A DNA stretch of 52,985 nt from a virus: positions 1 through 52,985 of IMG/VR virus record IMGVR_UViG_3300030099_007681, one strand, 5' to 3'. The notes under the pieces were generated by a model. It had not been told where the DNA came from. It was given only the letters and a program-made list of their open reading frames with translations, and searched no databases. Positions 1-8,230 of this stretch are shown piece after piece (within the stretch, counting starts at the first letter, position 1; every line of letters begins with the position of its first letter). The position numbers and the translations under genes are program-made.

Positions 1-2
1 TA

Positions 3-173
3 GTGTTGGTTGTGTCAGAAGAGATGGTCGCTGATCCAAAAGTCAGCAAGAATATTGAGTCGGCAATCGCTTATGTTGGCGGTCGATGCGAGACACTTTT
101 CTCTGGCGTTTATGTCAGAAAGAATGTACCCGGTCTGATTGCTATACTAAGTATGAATGGATTAGCGACATGA
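3..173 (+). CDS. C-terminal fragment of an unknown protein
   Basis: The frame is open from the left edge of the window for 56 codons and ends in TGA at 171-173, so this is the tail of a gene that starts outside. The stop overlaps the next start as ATGA, the junction style used by most neighbours, which supports this frame over the overlapping ORF that could start at 86. The residues (SEEMVADPKVSKNIESAIAY near the start, then a GGRCETLFSG stretch) match no family I recognise. No function is proposed. Confidence 0.5.
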   Translation: MLVVSEEMVADPKVSKNIESAIAYVGGRCETLFSGVYVRKNVPGLIAILSMNGLAT

Positions 174-679
174 AAAAACTATTCGAAAATTGGCGAAACA
201 ATTTTAACGAAATAGCATACGAACCCGGCGGCGCTGTCGGTGATATTAATACTGGAGAAGAGCGTCTAAGCCCTGAGCATCTTGAAAGAGAAGAAATGTT
301 ACAGCTAGCCGATAAATTTAATGTTGGTATAGAATTTGATATCTCAGATTTTCGTGATGGCTCAAGTTATGCAAGGGTTACTCTTGAGAATGGTGACGTT
401 ATGTATTATTATGATGCTGAAGAAATGTATCAAGATTTAGCTAAGAGGCGCGAAATGAACGAAGAACTTAGAGATTATACTGGTGGACAATCACGCATCC
501 CCGATCTTCAAATTCCTGGCTACGGCATTATGACTGTTCAGCAAGTTGAAAGAAAGTTAGCACGCATGTTGCAAGAAGCTGCCGAGGATGCTATGAAAGA
601 CCCTCCACAATATTCTCACCTCAACAATGGCGTTATTCAAGCTTTACACAAAGCGTTAAAGGATTTTAAAGAATTATGA
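170..679 (+). CDS. Hypothetical protein, candidate internal head protein
   Basis: A 169-residue protein. The in-frame ATG at 86 would lie wholly inside the preceding frame; the ATG at 170 overlaps that gene's stop as ATGA, so I use it. The N-terminus (MKKLFENWRNNFNEIAYEPG) is a short basic-aromatic helix, similar to the start of the protein at 8755 (MKTIINNWNLFVILEQ). Such N-termini are common on small proteins of marine T4-like phages and recall the capsid-targeting peptides of T4 internal proteins. The middle (residues about 50-110) is acidic with a YYYDAEEMYQDL stretch, and the C-terminus is helical. The family is not recognised; an internal-head role is inference from the N-terminus and the neighbourhood only. 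Confidence 0.55.
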   Translation: MKKLFENWRNNFNEIAYEPGGAVGDINTGEERLSPEHLEREEMLQLADKFNVGIEFDISDFRDGSSYARVTLENGDVMYYYDAEEMYQDLAKRREMNEELRDYTGGQSRIPDLQIPGYGIMTVQQVERKLARMLQEAAEDAMKDPPQYSHLNNGVIQALHKALKDFKEL

Positions 680-987
680 GTTTATGGAACAACATTAAAG
701 GCTGGTTTGATAAAGAAGAATCACCGCAGAAAGTAGAACAGCCCGCAGGCAAATCCGTACAAATTGTAGAAACATCGGGCGATATAACGGCTAAACAACT
801 TTTTGAAAAAATGTGTATAGATAGTGGCATTTCTGTTGAAAACTTAAGAAAAACCAGAGCAATTGAACTATTTTCTGATTGGTATGTTGGACCTGCAGAT
901 AGAAAACAGGTTGCTTTATGTTACGAACAGTTTAAAAACGCTCATCCAATTATTCAAAAAAAGTTCGGGGACACAGTTATAAAATGA
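676..987 (+). CDS. Hypothetical small protein
   Basis: A 103-residue soluble protein whose start overlaps the previous stop as ATGA; its own stop overlaps the next start the same way. It opens with MSLWNNIKGWFDKEESPQ, an amphipathic aromatic helix, followed by a short lysine/proline linker and a helical domain from about residue 35 containing two cysteines (CIDSG, ALCYEQF). No membrane segment, signal peptide or known motif is visible. The strict overlaps on both sides indicate a translationally coupled operon. Function unknown. Confidence 0.55.
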   Translation: MSLWNNIKGWFDKEESPQKVEQPAGKSVQIVETSGDITAKQLFEKMCIDSGISVENLRKTRAIELFSDWYVGPADRKQVALCYEQFKNAHPIIQKKFGDTVIK

Positions 988-1580
988 AAATTACTAAAAG
1001 CAAACTTAAAAAACTTTTGATTGAAGAAATTCAAAATGATCGCGAGCTTATTGCTGCCATAGGGGCATTAGCAAATTCTATAGAAGATTTAGATGTTAGT
1101 ATTGATTACCTCACATCAGCTGTTACTGGGGATGATCCATTCACAACTAACATGCTTCAAAAAGGTTTTGGCAGATTAGCAAAGCCGTCCGGTCGCTCTA
1201 AAGAACTTTCTGAAGGGTATGGTGAGGGCTCAATGGCCAGAGGCCAGCTTGGCAGAACAGTTGAATTAGCAACAATGATACAGGAAATGATTGCTGATGA
1301 AAGTAATTTAGAAGAATGGGTTGAATCGAAAATCACTAAAGCCCATGACTACTTGTCTACAGTTTTAAATTACATGCGCGGTGAGCAATTATCTGAAAAT
1401 GAACTAGATGAAATTTTATACAGTGATTCTGATGTTGGTGATTATGTTACAGATTTTCGTAAATCAAAAGCACCTCAGTTTAAAGGCAAAAGTAAAGAAA
1501 AGCGAACACAAATGGCTGTTGCTGCCGCTTTGGATGCTGAAGACGAAGATAAAAATAAAAAGAAGCGAGGTAAAAAGTGA
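984..1580 (+). CDS. Hypothetical head-associated protein with KITKSKLKKLLIEE N-terminus
   Basis: A 198-residue protein in an ATGA-coupled operon. The first 16 residues (MKITKSKLKKLLIEEI) are a basic amphipathic helix ending in L-I-E-E. The same pattern starts the protein at 2908 and, more loosely, the one at 10265. T4 prohead protease gp21 cuts after I/L-x-E, so this could be a cleavable capsid-targeting peptide. The centre has a conserved-looking LEEWVESKITKAHDYLSTV segment (about residues 108-126), which I recall from hypothetical proteins of T4-like cyanophages, and the tail (from about 155) is very basic. An internal head or core protein is the best guess; the role is inferred. Confidence 0.55.
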   Translation: MKITKSKLKKLLIEEIQNDRELIAAIGALANSIEDLDVSIDYLTSAVTGDDPFTTNMLQKGFGRLAKPSGRSKELSEGYGEGSMARGQLGRTVELATMIQEMIADESNLEEWVESKITKAHDYLSTVLNYMRGEQLSENELDEILYSDSDVGDYVTDFRKSKAPQFKGKSKEKRTQMAVAAALDAEDEDKNKKKRGKK

Positions 1581-1774
1581 TGGGATACGTCCAAGGTAAA
1601 TTAGACCGACTTGTAGAAAAAATGATCTCACGCAAGTTTCTTGTGTGGCTCACAGCAACAGGTTTATTGGCATTTTCTGATTTAGCTTCCAGCGATTGGG
1701 TTATTATCTCTGCTATTTACATTGGTGGCCAAACCGTAATTGATGGTATTGCTAAACTTAAGGGGGTAGCATGA
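1580..1774 (+). CDS. Small membrane protein, holin candidate
   Basis: A 64-residue protein. The in-frame GTG at 1577 is possible, but the ATG at 1580 overlaps the previous stop by one base (TGATG) and follows GCGAGG at a usable distance. A basic amphipathic N-terminus (residues 1-18) is followed by two hydrophobic segments (about 19-32 and 41-57, the second with a YIGGQ turn) and a short basic tail. This length and layout fit small class II phage holins. The next two genes are membrane or periplasmic coiled-coil proteins that look like spanins, which supports a lysis role. No activity can be proven from sequence, and the endolysin candidate is about 49 kb away. Confidence 0.45.
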   Translation: MGYVQGKLDRLVEKMISRKFLVWLTATGLLAFSDLASSDWVIISAIYIGGQTVIDGIAKLKGVA

Positions 1775-2154
1775 CGTGGGCAAAAGTATTACAATTTTGT
1801 CTTAAAAATTGGAAAGAGATATTGGTAGTTGTTTCATTGCTTACTGTATCAGTAAAAACACACATGGATTATCGCGCCCTTAATAAAGCATACGAGATAT
1901 CAAAAGAAGAAACCCGCGAACGTATTGGTGCTCTTCAAGCAATTCACAGCGAAGAGATAGCACGTCGCGAACACGCGCTTGATACATATAAAAAAGCGCT
2001 AAAAGAGTTGCGGAACAATTATGAAAAGTCGCAAAAAGAATTAGAGAATGAAAAGCAAAAGAGATTAAAAACATATGAAAAGCTTTTCTCTCAAGACAAG
2101 GAGGCGTTGTCAAATGAGATTGTTAACACTTTTGGCTTTGAGTTTGTGGAGTAA
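1771..2154 (+). CDS. Membrane-anchored coiled-coil protein, possible inner-membrane spanin
   Basis: A 127-residue protein starting in ATGA overlap with the holin-like gene. One N-terminal transmembrane segment (about residues 12-29, KEILVVVSLLTVSV) is followed by a long charged heptad-rich coiled coil (about 35-115). This is the topology of i-spanins (Rz type): anchored in the inner membrane with a periplasmic helix. The downstream gene begins inside its 3' end in another frame, reminiscent of the overlapping Rz/Rz1 arrangement. The C-terminus lacks a typical proline-rich end. The spanin call rests on topology and context, not on recognised homology. Confidence 0.45.
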   Translation: MTWAKVLQFCLKNWKEILVVVSLLTVSVKTHMDYRALNKAYEISKEETRERIGALQAIHSEEIARREHALDTYKKALKELRNNYEKSQKELENEKQKRLKTYEKLFSQDKEALSNEIVNTFGFEFVE

Positions 2155-2542
2155 CATAGCAATAGCCACCACACCAGGCAAATTTACATTTCTTGGTGAA
2201 AAACAGTGTGCACCATTTGAAGGTGTGATATTCGATCCAACTGCAACAGCAAATATATTGGCACAAGCACAAACAGCAAATGATAGTTGTCAACTTATTT
2301 TACGGTATGAATTAGATAAACAAAAAGTTGAATATGAGCTACAATTACAAAACTTAACAATCAGGCACGATGCACTATTAGCTGAATATGATATGAGAGT
2401 TCAATCTTTAGAAAGAGAAGCAGACGCGTTGGCTAATGCATTAAAAAAACAATCCAAAAAAAGCCCAGTGCTTTGGATAGCTATTGGTGTAGCTAGTGGT
2501 GCAGCTGTTTCATATGGGGCATATAAAATATTTAATGAGTAA
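2114..2542 (+). CDS. Exported coiled-coil protein with C-terminal membrane anchor, spanin-like partner
   Basis: A 142-residue protein. The ATG at 2114 has an AAGGAGG Shine-Dalgarno eight bases upstream and exposes a clear signal peptide (MRLLTLLALSLWSNIAIA, cut about residue 18), so it is preferred to the ATG at 2075. The mature part has a CAPFEGVIFDPTATA motif, which I recall from hypothetical proteins in phage lysis regions, then a coiled coil (about 65-115) and a C-terminal hydrophobic segment (about 119-138). It overlaps the preceding membrane coiled-coil gene by 41 bases. The topology suggests a periplasm-spanning component working with that neighbour during lysis; this is inference. There is no lipobox. 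Confidence 0.45.
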   Translation: MRLLTLLALSLWSNIAIATTPGKFTFLGEKQCAPFEGVIFDPTATANILAQAQTANDSCQLILRYELDKQKVEYELQLQNLTIRHDALLAEYDMRVQSLEREADALANALKKQSKKSPVLWIAIGVASGAAVSYGAYKIFNE

Positions 2543-2918
2543 CAAAGATTACAATAAAGTAGTTGCTATTGAAAAAGCCATAAAAGAAAAATATGGTGAA
2601 GAAGCAATTGCGAATCCTAGAACAAATTGGGACGAAAATAAAGAAAAAGATTATCTGGAGCAAATGAAAGAACTTTATAACCGTAACAAAGAAAAACAAA
2701 CGTACTCAGAAAAAGTTAATGTTAATGGTATAAAGATATCAAAAAAACTACTTAATAGAGAATCTTTAAAAAATTGTCCTGTTTGTGGTACTTTTCCAAA
2801 AAGTGTCAAGGACGATGTATCATTAATAAAATTTGAATGTTGCAATAATTGCTATTACAAATATGTTGATGGTAGAGAAGAGAGATGGAAATCAGGATGG
2901 CGCCCAAATGAAAATTAG
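2535..2918 (+). CDS. Zinc-ribbon hypothetical protein
   Basis: A 127-residue soluble protein. The start ATG at 2535 overlaps the previous stop by eight bases; the longer frame from 2496 would run through the previous gene's membrane anchor. The N-terminal half is helical and charged. The C-terminal half has a CPVC knuckle (about residue 85), then about 18 residues later CCNNC followed by YYKYVDGREERWKSGWRP, a likely four-cysteine zinc ribbon with an aromatic basic tail. Such proteins often bind nucleic acid or another protein. I recall similar hypothetical proteins beside terminase genes in marine phages, but no role is established. Confidence 0.55.
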   Translation: MSNKDYNKVVAIEKAIKEKYGEEAIANPRTNWDENKEKDYLEQMKELYNRNKEKQTYSEKVNVNGIKISKKLLNRESLKNCPVCGTFPKSVKDDVSLIKFECCNNCYYKYVDGREERWKSGWRPNEN

Positions 2919-3243
2919 TAAACAAAAATTAAAACAAATTATCTTAGAAGAATTTGAAATACTTGAAAACAAAGATGAAGATGATGTTAAACTTCAAACG
3001 CAAGCTATGTCAACCGCGACTAGACAAGCCGATGCGCGCGCACGAATTGCGGCCCAAGGGAATCAATTTAGTGCTCAGGAAAAAGGTATTGTAGATCAAT
3101 TAGAGCAATATATTTCCGATTTAGCGAGCACAAATAATGTTGATTTAATGCAACATCGTGCACTTCTTCAAAGAGTGCTAAAATACTTAAAAGATCAGAT
3201 TGTAGGTACACAAAACCCGTCAAACCAAGGAGAAAAGAAATAA
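2908..3243 (+). CDS. Hypothetical protein with KISKQKLKQIILEE N-terminus
   Basis: A 111-residue protein; the ATG at 2908 overlaps the preceding stop by 11 bases. Its first 16 residues (MKISKQKLKQIILEEF) are almost the same pattern as those of the protein at 984, although the rest of the two proteins is unrelated by eye. That suggests a portable tag rather than a shared domain. After the tag comes a polar Ala/Gln-rich region and a helical C-terminus (about 55-100). The I-L-E-E end of the tag fits the I/L-x-E cleavage rule of T4 gp21-type proteases. A packaged or core protein is a reasonable guess; its molecular role is unknown. Confidence 0.55.
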   Translation: MKISKQKLKQIILEEFEILENKDEDDVKLQTQAMSTATRQADARARIAAQGNQFSAQEKGIVDQLEQYISDLASTNNVDLMQHRALLQRVLKYLKDQIVGTQNPSNQGEKK

Positions 3244-3797
3244 TGGCTACAGTATACGAAATAGTCCAAGGGCTATCGCAAGCAGCTGCAAACGCTTATG
3301 ATGGTGCGCTTGACGAAAATGGAGAGCCAATTAAGGCTGGACTGCAAAGAGAAGAGGGAGATCCAATTCTTGATAAGCGTGTTATGGATGGGTTTAATGT
3401 CAGGTTTCATGGAAATATGATGTGCCTGACGTACATGGCAGAAACACATCTTAAAGAGGTATATACTTTAGGGTTTGAATCTGATGTAGAATCAAAATTA
3501 GCTGAGATTGTCACTTTTCTTAAAAAAGAATATCGCAAAATTCGTGGAGAATCTGTTTCATTAACAAAAGAGGGAGAGATCGATGTTCGTGTTGAAAATT
3601 CATCTCGCATTCGTTCATGGGTTACAGCAAAAATTAACTACCGCGTCGGAGGACTTGATGAATCTATGCAAGTTGCTGCTGAACAGGACACAAAGCCTGA
3701 AGATTCTTTTAAAAAATTTATTGATCAAGGCGGATGGACTGGCGATGGTGGCAAGCGTCCACAGAATGATACGAGACCTAAACCATCAAATGACTAA
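3243..3797 (+). CDS. Conserved phage protein immediately upstream of TerL
   Basis: A 184-residue protein joined to its neighbours by TAATG overlaps on both sides. It contains a DKRVMDGFNVRFHGNMMCLTYMAE stretch near residues 43-66 and a helical region (about 70-95), and ends in a polar, glycine/proline-rich tail. In T4 the gene before the large terminase (17) is the small terminase (16), so a small-terminase role is possible by position. I see no coiled-coil or DNA-binding motif typical of that family. A virion structural protein is equally possible. The gene is well supported; its function is not. Confidence 0.5.
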   Translation: MATVYEIVQGLSQAAANAYDGALDENGEPIKAGLQREEGDPILDKRVMDGFNVRFHGNMMCLTYMAETHLKEVYTLGFESDVESKLAEIVTFLKKEYRKIRGESVSLTKEGEIDVRVENSSRIRSWVTAKINYRVGGLDESMQVAAEQDTKPEDSFKKFIDQGGWTGDGGKRPQNDTRPKPSND

Positions 3798-5380
3798 TGG
3801 CATTTCAATTAGACAAAAAGAAACAAGTAAAAGAAATACTTAAGTGTGGCGCTGAGCCTTCTTACTTTCTCAAAAATTATGCCCGTATATCTCATCCGAT
3901 GCACGGGCTAATTCTGTTTAATACTTATGATTTTCAAGATGAGTTGCTACAAAATTTTAACGATTATCGTTTTAATGTTATATTAAAAGCAAGACAACTT
4001 GGTATTTCAACAATTACAGCGGGCTACATTGCGTGGATGATGTTGTTTCATCGTGATAAATCAATCCTTGTAATGGCTACCAAGTTTGCGACCGCAGGTA
4101 ATCTAGTTAAAAAAGTTAAAAGCATTATGAAAAATTTGCCAGATTGGATTCGTATCGCTTCAATTTCTGTTGATAATAGAACATCATTTGAGCTTTCAAA
4201 TGGTTCACAAATTAAAGCAGCATCTACTTCCGGCGATGCCGGTCGTTCTGAAGCACTGTCTTTGTTGGTGCTTGATGAGGCCGCACATATTGAAGGATTA
4301 GACGAGTTGTGGACTGGTTTGTATCCTACACTCTCAACCGGTGGCCGTTGTATTGCTCTATCTACTCCAAATGGTGTTGGTAACTGGTTCCACAAAACTT
4401 GTACCGATGCAGAATCAGGAACAAACAATTTTAACCTTACAACTTTGCCATGGGATGTGCACCCTGAGAGAGATAAAGATTGGTATAAAAAAGAAACTAA
4501 AAACATGTCCAAGAGACAGATCGCTCAAGAGCTTGAGTGTAACTTTAACACTTCAGGTGAAACAGTTATCGATCCAGATTGTATGAAATGGTTATTGACT
4601 AATATATGTGAGCCAAAATACAGAACTGGGTTTGATAGAAACTTTTGGATTTGGGAAGAATTTGATCCTTCATGCAATTACTTAGCTGTGGCTGATGTTT
4701 CCCGTGGCGATGGCGCAGATTATTCTACATTGCATGTGATTAAATTGGAAACTTTAGAAATAATAGGTGAATACCAAGGCAAACCAACACCAGATATGTA
4801 CGCTAACTTTTTAAATCAAGTGGGCAGAGAATTTGGAAATGCAATGCTTGTGGTTGAAAATAATAACATTGGCTACACTGTTCTTGATAAACTTGTTGAG
4901 CAAGGATACCCAAATTTATATTATTCAATTAAGTCCACACACCAGTATATTGAACAGCATCAAGCAGAATCTATGAATTCTGCAATTGCTGGATTTACCA
5001 CATCAATGAAGACTAGACCGCTCATTGTGGCTAAATTAGAAGAGTTTATAAGAAACAAACTAATTAAAATATATTCTTCTCGTACAATTAATGAGATGAA
5101 AACTTTTATTTGGAGGAATGGTAAACCACAAGCAATGAAAGGCTATAATGATGATCTTATTATGGCGCTTGCTATCGCTTGCTGGGTAAGGGACACAGCA
5201 TTACAAGCTAACGCAAGAGATTTAAATTATCAAAAAGCTTTTGTAAGTGCAATTAAGACTTCCAAAACAACAATGAACACACAAATACCAGGCCAGCATG
5301 GCTACAAAAAAGGCGAGATATTTGATAAAATGAACGAAGCTAAAAGTATGTACAATCAATTTAAGTGGATTATAAAGTGA
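3797..5380 (+). CDS. terL: Terminase large subunit (T4 gp17-like)
   Basis: A 527-residue DNA-packaging motor and nuclease. The ATPase domain has a Walker A-like ARQLGIST (about residues 65-72, the form used by T4-type terminases), a Walker B LLVLDEAAHI (about 156-165) and a conserved LSTPNG coupling motif (about 188-193). The RNase H-like nuclease domain shows its acidic residues in AVADVSRGDGADYS (D300), LVVENNNIG (E354) and GYNDDLIMA (D452/D453). Length is a little below T4 gp17. The start overlaps the previous stop (TAATG) and the portal gene follows after eight bases, the usual packaging pair. It translocates concatemeric DNA into the prohead through the portal. Confidence 0.95.
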   Translation: MAFQLDKKKQVKEILKCGAEPSYFLKNYARISHPMHGLILFNTYDFQDELLQNFNDYRFNVILKARQLGISTITAGYIAWMMLFHRDKSILVMATKFATAGNLVKKVKSIMKNLPDWIRIASISVDNRTSFELSNGSQIKAASTSGDAGRSEALSLLVLDEAAHIEGLDELWTGLYPTLSTGGRCIALSTPNGVGNWFHKTCTDAESGTNNFNLTTLPWDVHPERDKDWYKKETKNMSKRQIAQELECNFNTSGETVIDPDCMKWLLTNICEPKYRTGFDRNFWIWEEFDPSCNYLAVADVSRGDGADYSTLHVIKLETLEIIGEYQGKPTPDMYANFLNQVGREFGNAMLVVENNNIGYTVLDKLVEQGYPNLYYSIKSTHQYIEQHQAESMNSAIAGFTTSMKTRPLIVAKLEEFIRNKLIKIYSSRTINEMKTFIWRNGKPQAMKGYNDDLIMALAIACWVRDTALQANARDLNYQKAFVSAIKTSKTTMNTQIPGQHGYKKGEIFDKMNEAKSMYNQFKWIIK

Positions 5381-5388
5381 GAATATAA

Positions 5389-7416
5389 ATGGCAGACAAT
5401 AGAATTAGACCAAAGGGTAAAAACCCAGCAAACGAAGAATCAGAACTATTCAAAAGATTAACACGTCTTTTTTCTGGTCCGATTGTAAATTATCGTTCAC
5501 AATCTGGCCGACGTATCAGGAGACAACATCTTGATAAATTTTCTTCTAGATTTAAAACTGCCTCTGGTCAGCAATTTAAGAAAACACTTTACAATCCTCT
5601 TGATCAAATTGCTACAAATGCGATTGCGAATCAAAGACGCTCTGAACGATATGTAGATTTTGATCAAATGGAATATATGCCGGAAATAGCATCAACTATG
5701 GATATTTATGCTGATGAAATGACAACATATTCAGACCTTAAACCTATGTTGAATATTAGGTGTGCAAATGAAGAAATTAAAGCTGTGCTTGATACCTTGT
5801 ACAATAATGTTTTAAATATCCAATACAATCTTTTTGGTTGGTCTCGCACAATGTGTAAGTATGGTGACTTCTTTTTATATATGGATATTGATGACAAGTT
5901 TGGTGTCAAATCTGTTATAAGTTTACCAATCCAAGATATTGAAAGATTAGAAGGGCAAGATGCTACAAATCCAAATTATGTGCAGTACCAGTGGAATTCT
6001 GCTGGAATGACATTTGAAAATTGGCAAATTGCACATTTCAGGGTACTTGGGAACGATAAATACCAGCCGTATGGTACTTCCATTCTTGAGCCCGCAAGAC
6101 GCATTTGGCGGCAGCTTACACTAATGGAAGATGCTATGATGGCTTATCGTGTTGTTCGTTCCTCTGAACGTCGTGTCTTTAAGATTGATGTTGGTGCGGT
6201 GCCACCGAATGAAGTTGAGCAATACATGGAAAAGATAGTAACACAACTTAAGAGACATTCAGTGGTTGATCCTACTACTGGTCGTATTGATTTACGATAT
6301 AACCCCATGTCAATTGAAGAGGATTACTTTATTCCTGTGCGCGCTGGTTCACAAACAGACATTGTATCGCTTGCAGGCGCACAAAATATCACAGCAATTG
6401 ACGACATTAAATATCTTCGCGACAAACTCTTTTCCGCGCTAAAAATTCCCCAAGCATACCTTGCGATGGGTGAAGGCGCTGCTGAAGACAAGACAACGCT
6501 TGCACAAAAAGACATTCGCTTTGCAAGAACAATCCAAAGATTACAAAGAGTGATCATCGCAGAGCTTGAAAAAATTGGAATTATCCATCTTTATACTCTA
6601 GGTTTCCGCGGTGACGATTTGCTTTCCTTCAAACTGTCGCTTAACAACCCATCAAAGATTGCAGAGCTTCAAGAGATTGAACACTGGAAAGCTAAGTTTG
6701 ATATTGCTGGATCAGCAACTGAAGGATTCTTTTCTCGCCGCTGGGTTGCTGAAAATATATTTGGTATGTCTCATGAAGAATTTATTCGCAACCAACGTGA
6801 AATGTATTATGATCGCAAACAAGATGCATCGCTTCAAGCGGTTGCTGAGGCTCAAGCAGCCGGTGAAACTGGTGGCTTGGGTGGCGACTTAGACCTTGGT
6901 GGTGGCGGTGGAGATTTAGATCTTGGCGGCGATGACGCCGGCGGGCCAGCAGAAATTCCAGCTGGCGATGCAGGTGGTCCTCTAGACTTAGGCGACGATA
7001 CTGATAGCACCGCCGCAGCCGATGCTGGAGGTGCTGGCGGTGGTGGTGATGAATCGCCACTACTAGCCGTACCGCCGGGTTCTAGAAATGACAAGCGCAC
7101 ATATGAAAAAAGCACTTACACGCCTGTTAAAAATGACAGGAGAGCAGATAGTGGTCCAAGAAAAAGAAACTATGCTTCTAAGCGCAGCGCTGAAAAAAGT
7201 AGCTCAACAATTAGAAATGTGTTTCCTGGTTCTGAAATCAACAGCATTCCAAGTATCGCAAAAGGCATTTATGAAGAACAACAACCTATTTATAATTTGA
7301 ATGAGCAAGCAGAGGAACAAAAATTGTTTGAAATGAATGAATCAATTAGAAGTATTTTAAGAAGTTTAGACAATAGAAAAGTATCAACGGAGCAAAAAGA
7401 TGAAGAACAGGCATAA
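5389..7416 (+). CDS. 20: Portal protein (T4 gp20-like)
   Basis: A 675-residue portal that forms the dodecameric DNA channel at the head vertex and docks the terminase. T4-type portal features include ASTMDIYADEMTTYSD (about residues 104-119), the central FRVLGNDKYQPYGTSILEPARRIW (about 217-240) and LRDKLFSALKIPQAYL. After about residue 485 there is a long Gly/Asp/Ala-rich low-complexity tract (GGDLDLGGGGGDLDLGGDD and following) ending near residue 560, then a basic tail. The tract is locally much richer in G and C than the surroundings. The gene follows TerL directly and overlaps the next gene by 17 bases. Confidence 0.93.
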   Translation: MADNRIRPKGKNPANEESELFKRLTRLFSGPIVNYRSQSGRRIRRQHLDKFSSRFKTASGQQFKKTLYNPLDQIATNAIANQRRSERYVDFDQMEYMPEIASTMDIYADEMTTYSDLKPMLNIRCANEEIKAVLDTLYNNVLNIQYNLFGWSRTMCKYGDFFLYMDIDDKFGVKSVISLPIQDIERLEGQDATNPNYVQYQWNSAGMTFENWQIAHFRVLGNDKYQPYGTSILEPARRIWRQLTLMEDAMMAYRVVRSSERRVFKIDVGAVPPNEVEQYMEKIVTQLKRHSVVDPTTGRIDLRYNPMSIEEDYFIPVRAGSQTDIVSLAGAQNITAIDDIKYLRDKLFSALKIPQAYLAMGEGAAEDKTTLAQKDIRFARTIQRLQRVIIAELEKIGIIHLYTLGFRGDDLLSFKLSLNNPSKIAELQEIEHWKAKFDIAGSATEGFFSRRWVAENIFGMSHEEFIRNQREMYYDRKQDASLQAVAEAQAAGETGGLGGDLDLGGGGGDLDLGGDDAGGPAEIPAGDAGGPLDLGDDTDSTAAADAGGAGGGGDESPLLAVPPGSRNDKRTYEKSTYTPVKNDRRADSGPRKRNYASKRSAEKSSSTIRNVFPGSEINSIPSIAKGIYEEQQPIYNLNEQAEEQKLFEMNESIRSILRSLDNRKVSTEQKDEEQA

Positions 7417-8230
7417 TAAAAAAAGAAATACCGCTTTTGTTTATGAGGCTTTGATAAAAGAGGCTACCGCAGCAATTCTTAAACGGGATCATGAGCAAAA
7501 AGAAAAAGTTATTAATGTAATTAAAAAATATTTTAATCCTAATTGCATTCTTAGCAAGGATCTTGATTGTTATCGTGCCCTGTATGAGACAAAAGGTTTA
7601 TCTGAAAAAGATTCACGTAGAATTATTGAAGCAGCAACATTGGATAAAAGAATGATAGACCCAACTGGGTTATTTAAAATTCAATCTCAAATGATAAATG
7701 ATATTAATAAAGAAGTTAATTCTGATATCTTTAGTAATTTTGTGCCAAATTATAAAACGTTAGCAACTATTGATCAATTATTTTCTGTTAAAACGTCGCC
7801 AACCAAACGAATTATGTTAGAAAACGAAATGGTTGAATACATGACTACAGAGACTGAGAGGTTAAATAATGATAAAGTAGATCACGTAGTTGTAAGCACA
7901 TTTATTAAAAAATTCAATGACAAATATTCAACTGATTTGCTAGAAGAACAAAAAACACTTCTTTCGCACTATATTTCATCTTTCACTGATAACTCTCTTG
8001 AATTGAAAATTTATCTCAACAATGAAATATCTAGATTAAAAGCGGATCTTTCAGAAGCTCGTAAAATTAATGAAATTAAAGAGGATAAAGAAATGTTAAG
8101 TAAACTCAACGAGGTTATTAAAAAACTAGATTCGTATAGTTCAACTAATATTGATGATGGCGTATTACTTACCGTTCTTAAAACTCAAAATTTAACAAAG
8201 GAAATATTTTCTAATGCCGTTGACAATTAA
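7400..8230 (+). CDS. Conserved phage head-region protein of unknown function
   Basis: A 276-residue, mostly helical, lysine-rich protein starting inside the 3' end of the portal gene. It opens MKNRHNKKRNTAFVYEALIK and has a long charged helix or coiled coil near its C-terminus (about residues 205-250). I recall a similar protein (basic start followed by VYEALI) after the portal gene in marine T4-like phages, always unassigned. Its position between portal and prohead protease suggests a head-assembly or virion role. No enzymatic motif, signal peptide or membrane segment is visible. Confidence 0.6.
   Translation: MKNRHNKKRNTAFVYEALIKEATAAILKRDHEQKEKVINVIKKYFNPNCILSKDLDCYRALYETKGLSEKDSRRIIEAATLDKRMIDPTGLFKIQSQMINDINKEVNSDIFSNFVPNYKTLATIDQLFSVKTSPTKRIMLENEMVEYMTTETERLNNDKVDHVVVSTFIKKFNDKYSTDLLEEQKTLLSHYISSFTDNSLELKIYLNNEISRLKADLSEARKINEIKEDKEMLSKLNEVIKKLDSYSSTNIDDGVLLTVLKTQNLTKEIFSNAVDN

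Noticed and set aside
86-169. Upstream start of the first complete gene at ATG 86
   Set aside because: It would overlap 88 bases of a frame that is open from the window edge and ends in ATGA overlap with ATG 170, the junction style of the operon.
3243-3797. Calling the gene before TerL the small terminase
   Set aside because: Only its position supports this; no helix-turn-helix or central coiled-coil oligomer motif is visible, so it is left unassigned.
6782-7115. Two - strand frames opposite the portal Gly-rich tract
   Set aside because: The Pro/Ser/His-rich translations are antisense of GGN/GAY repeats in the portal gene.
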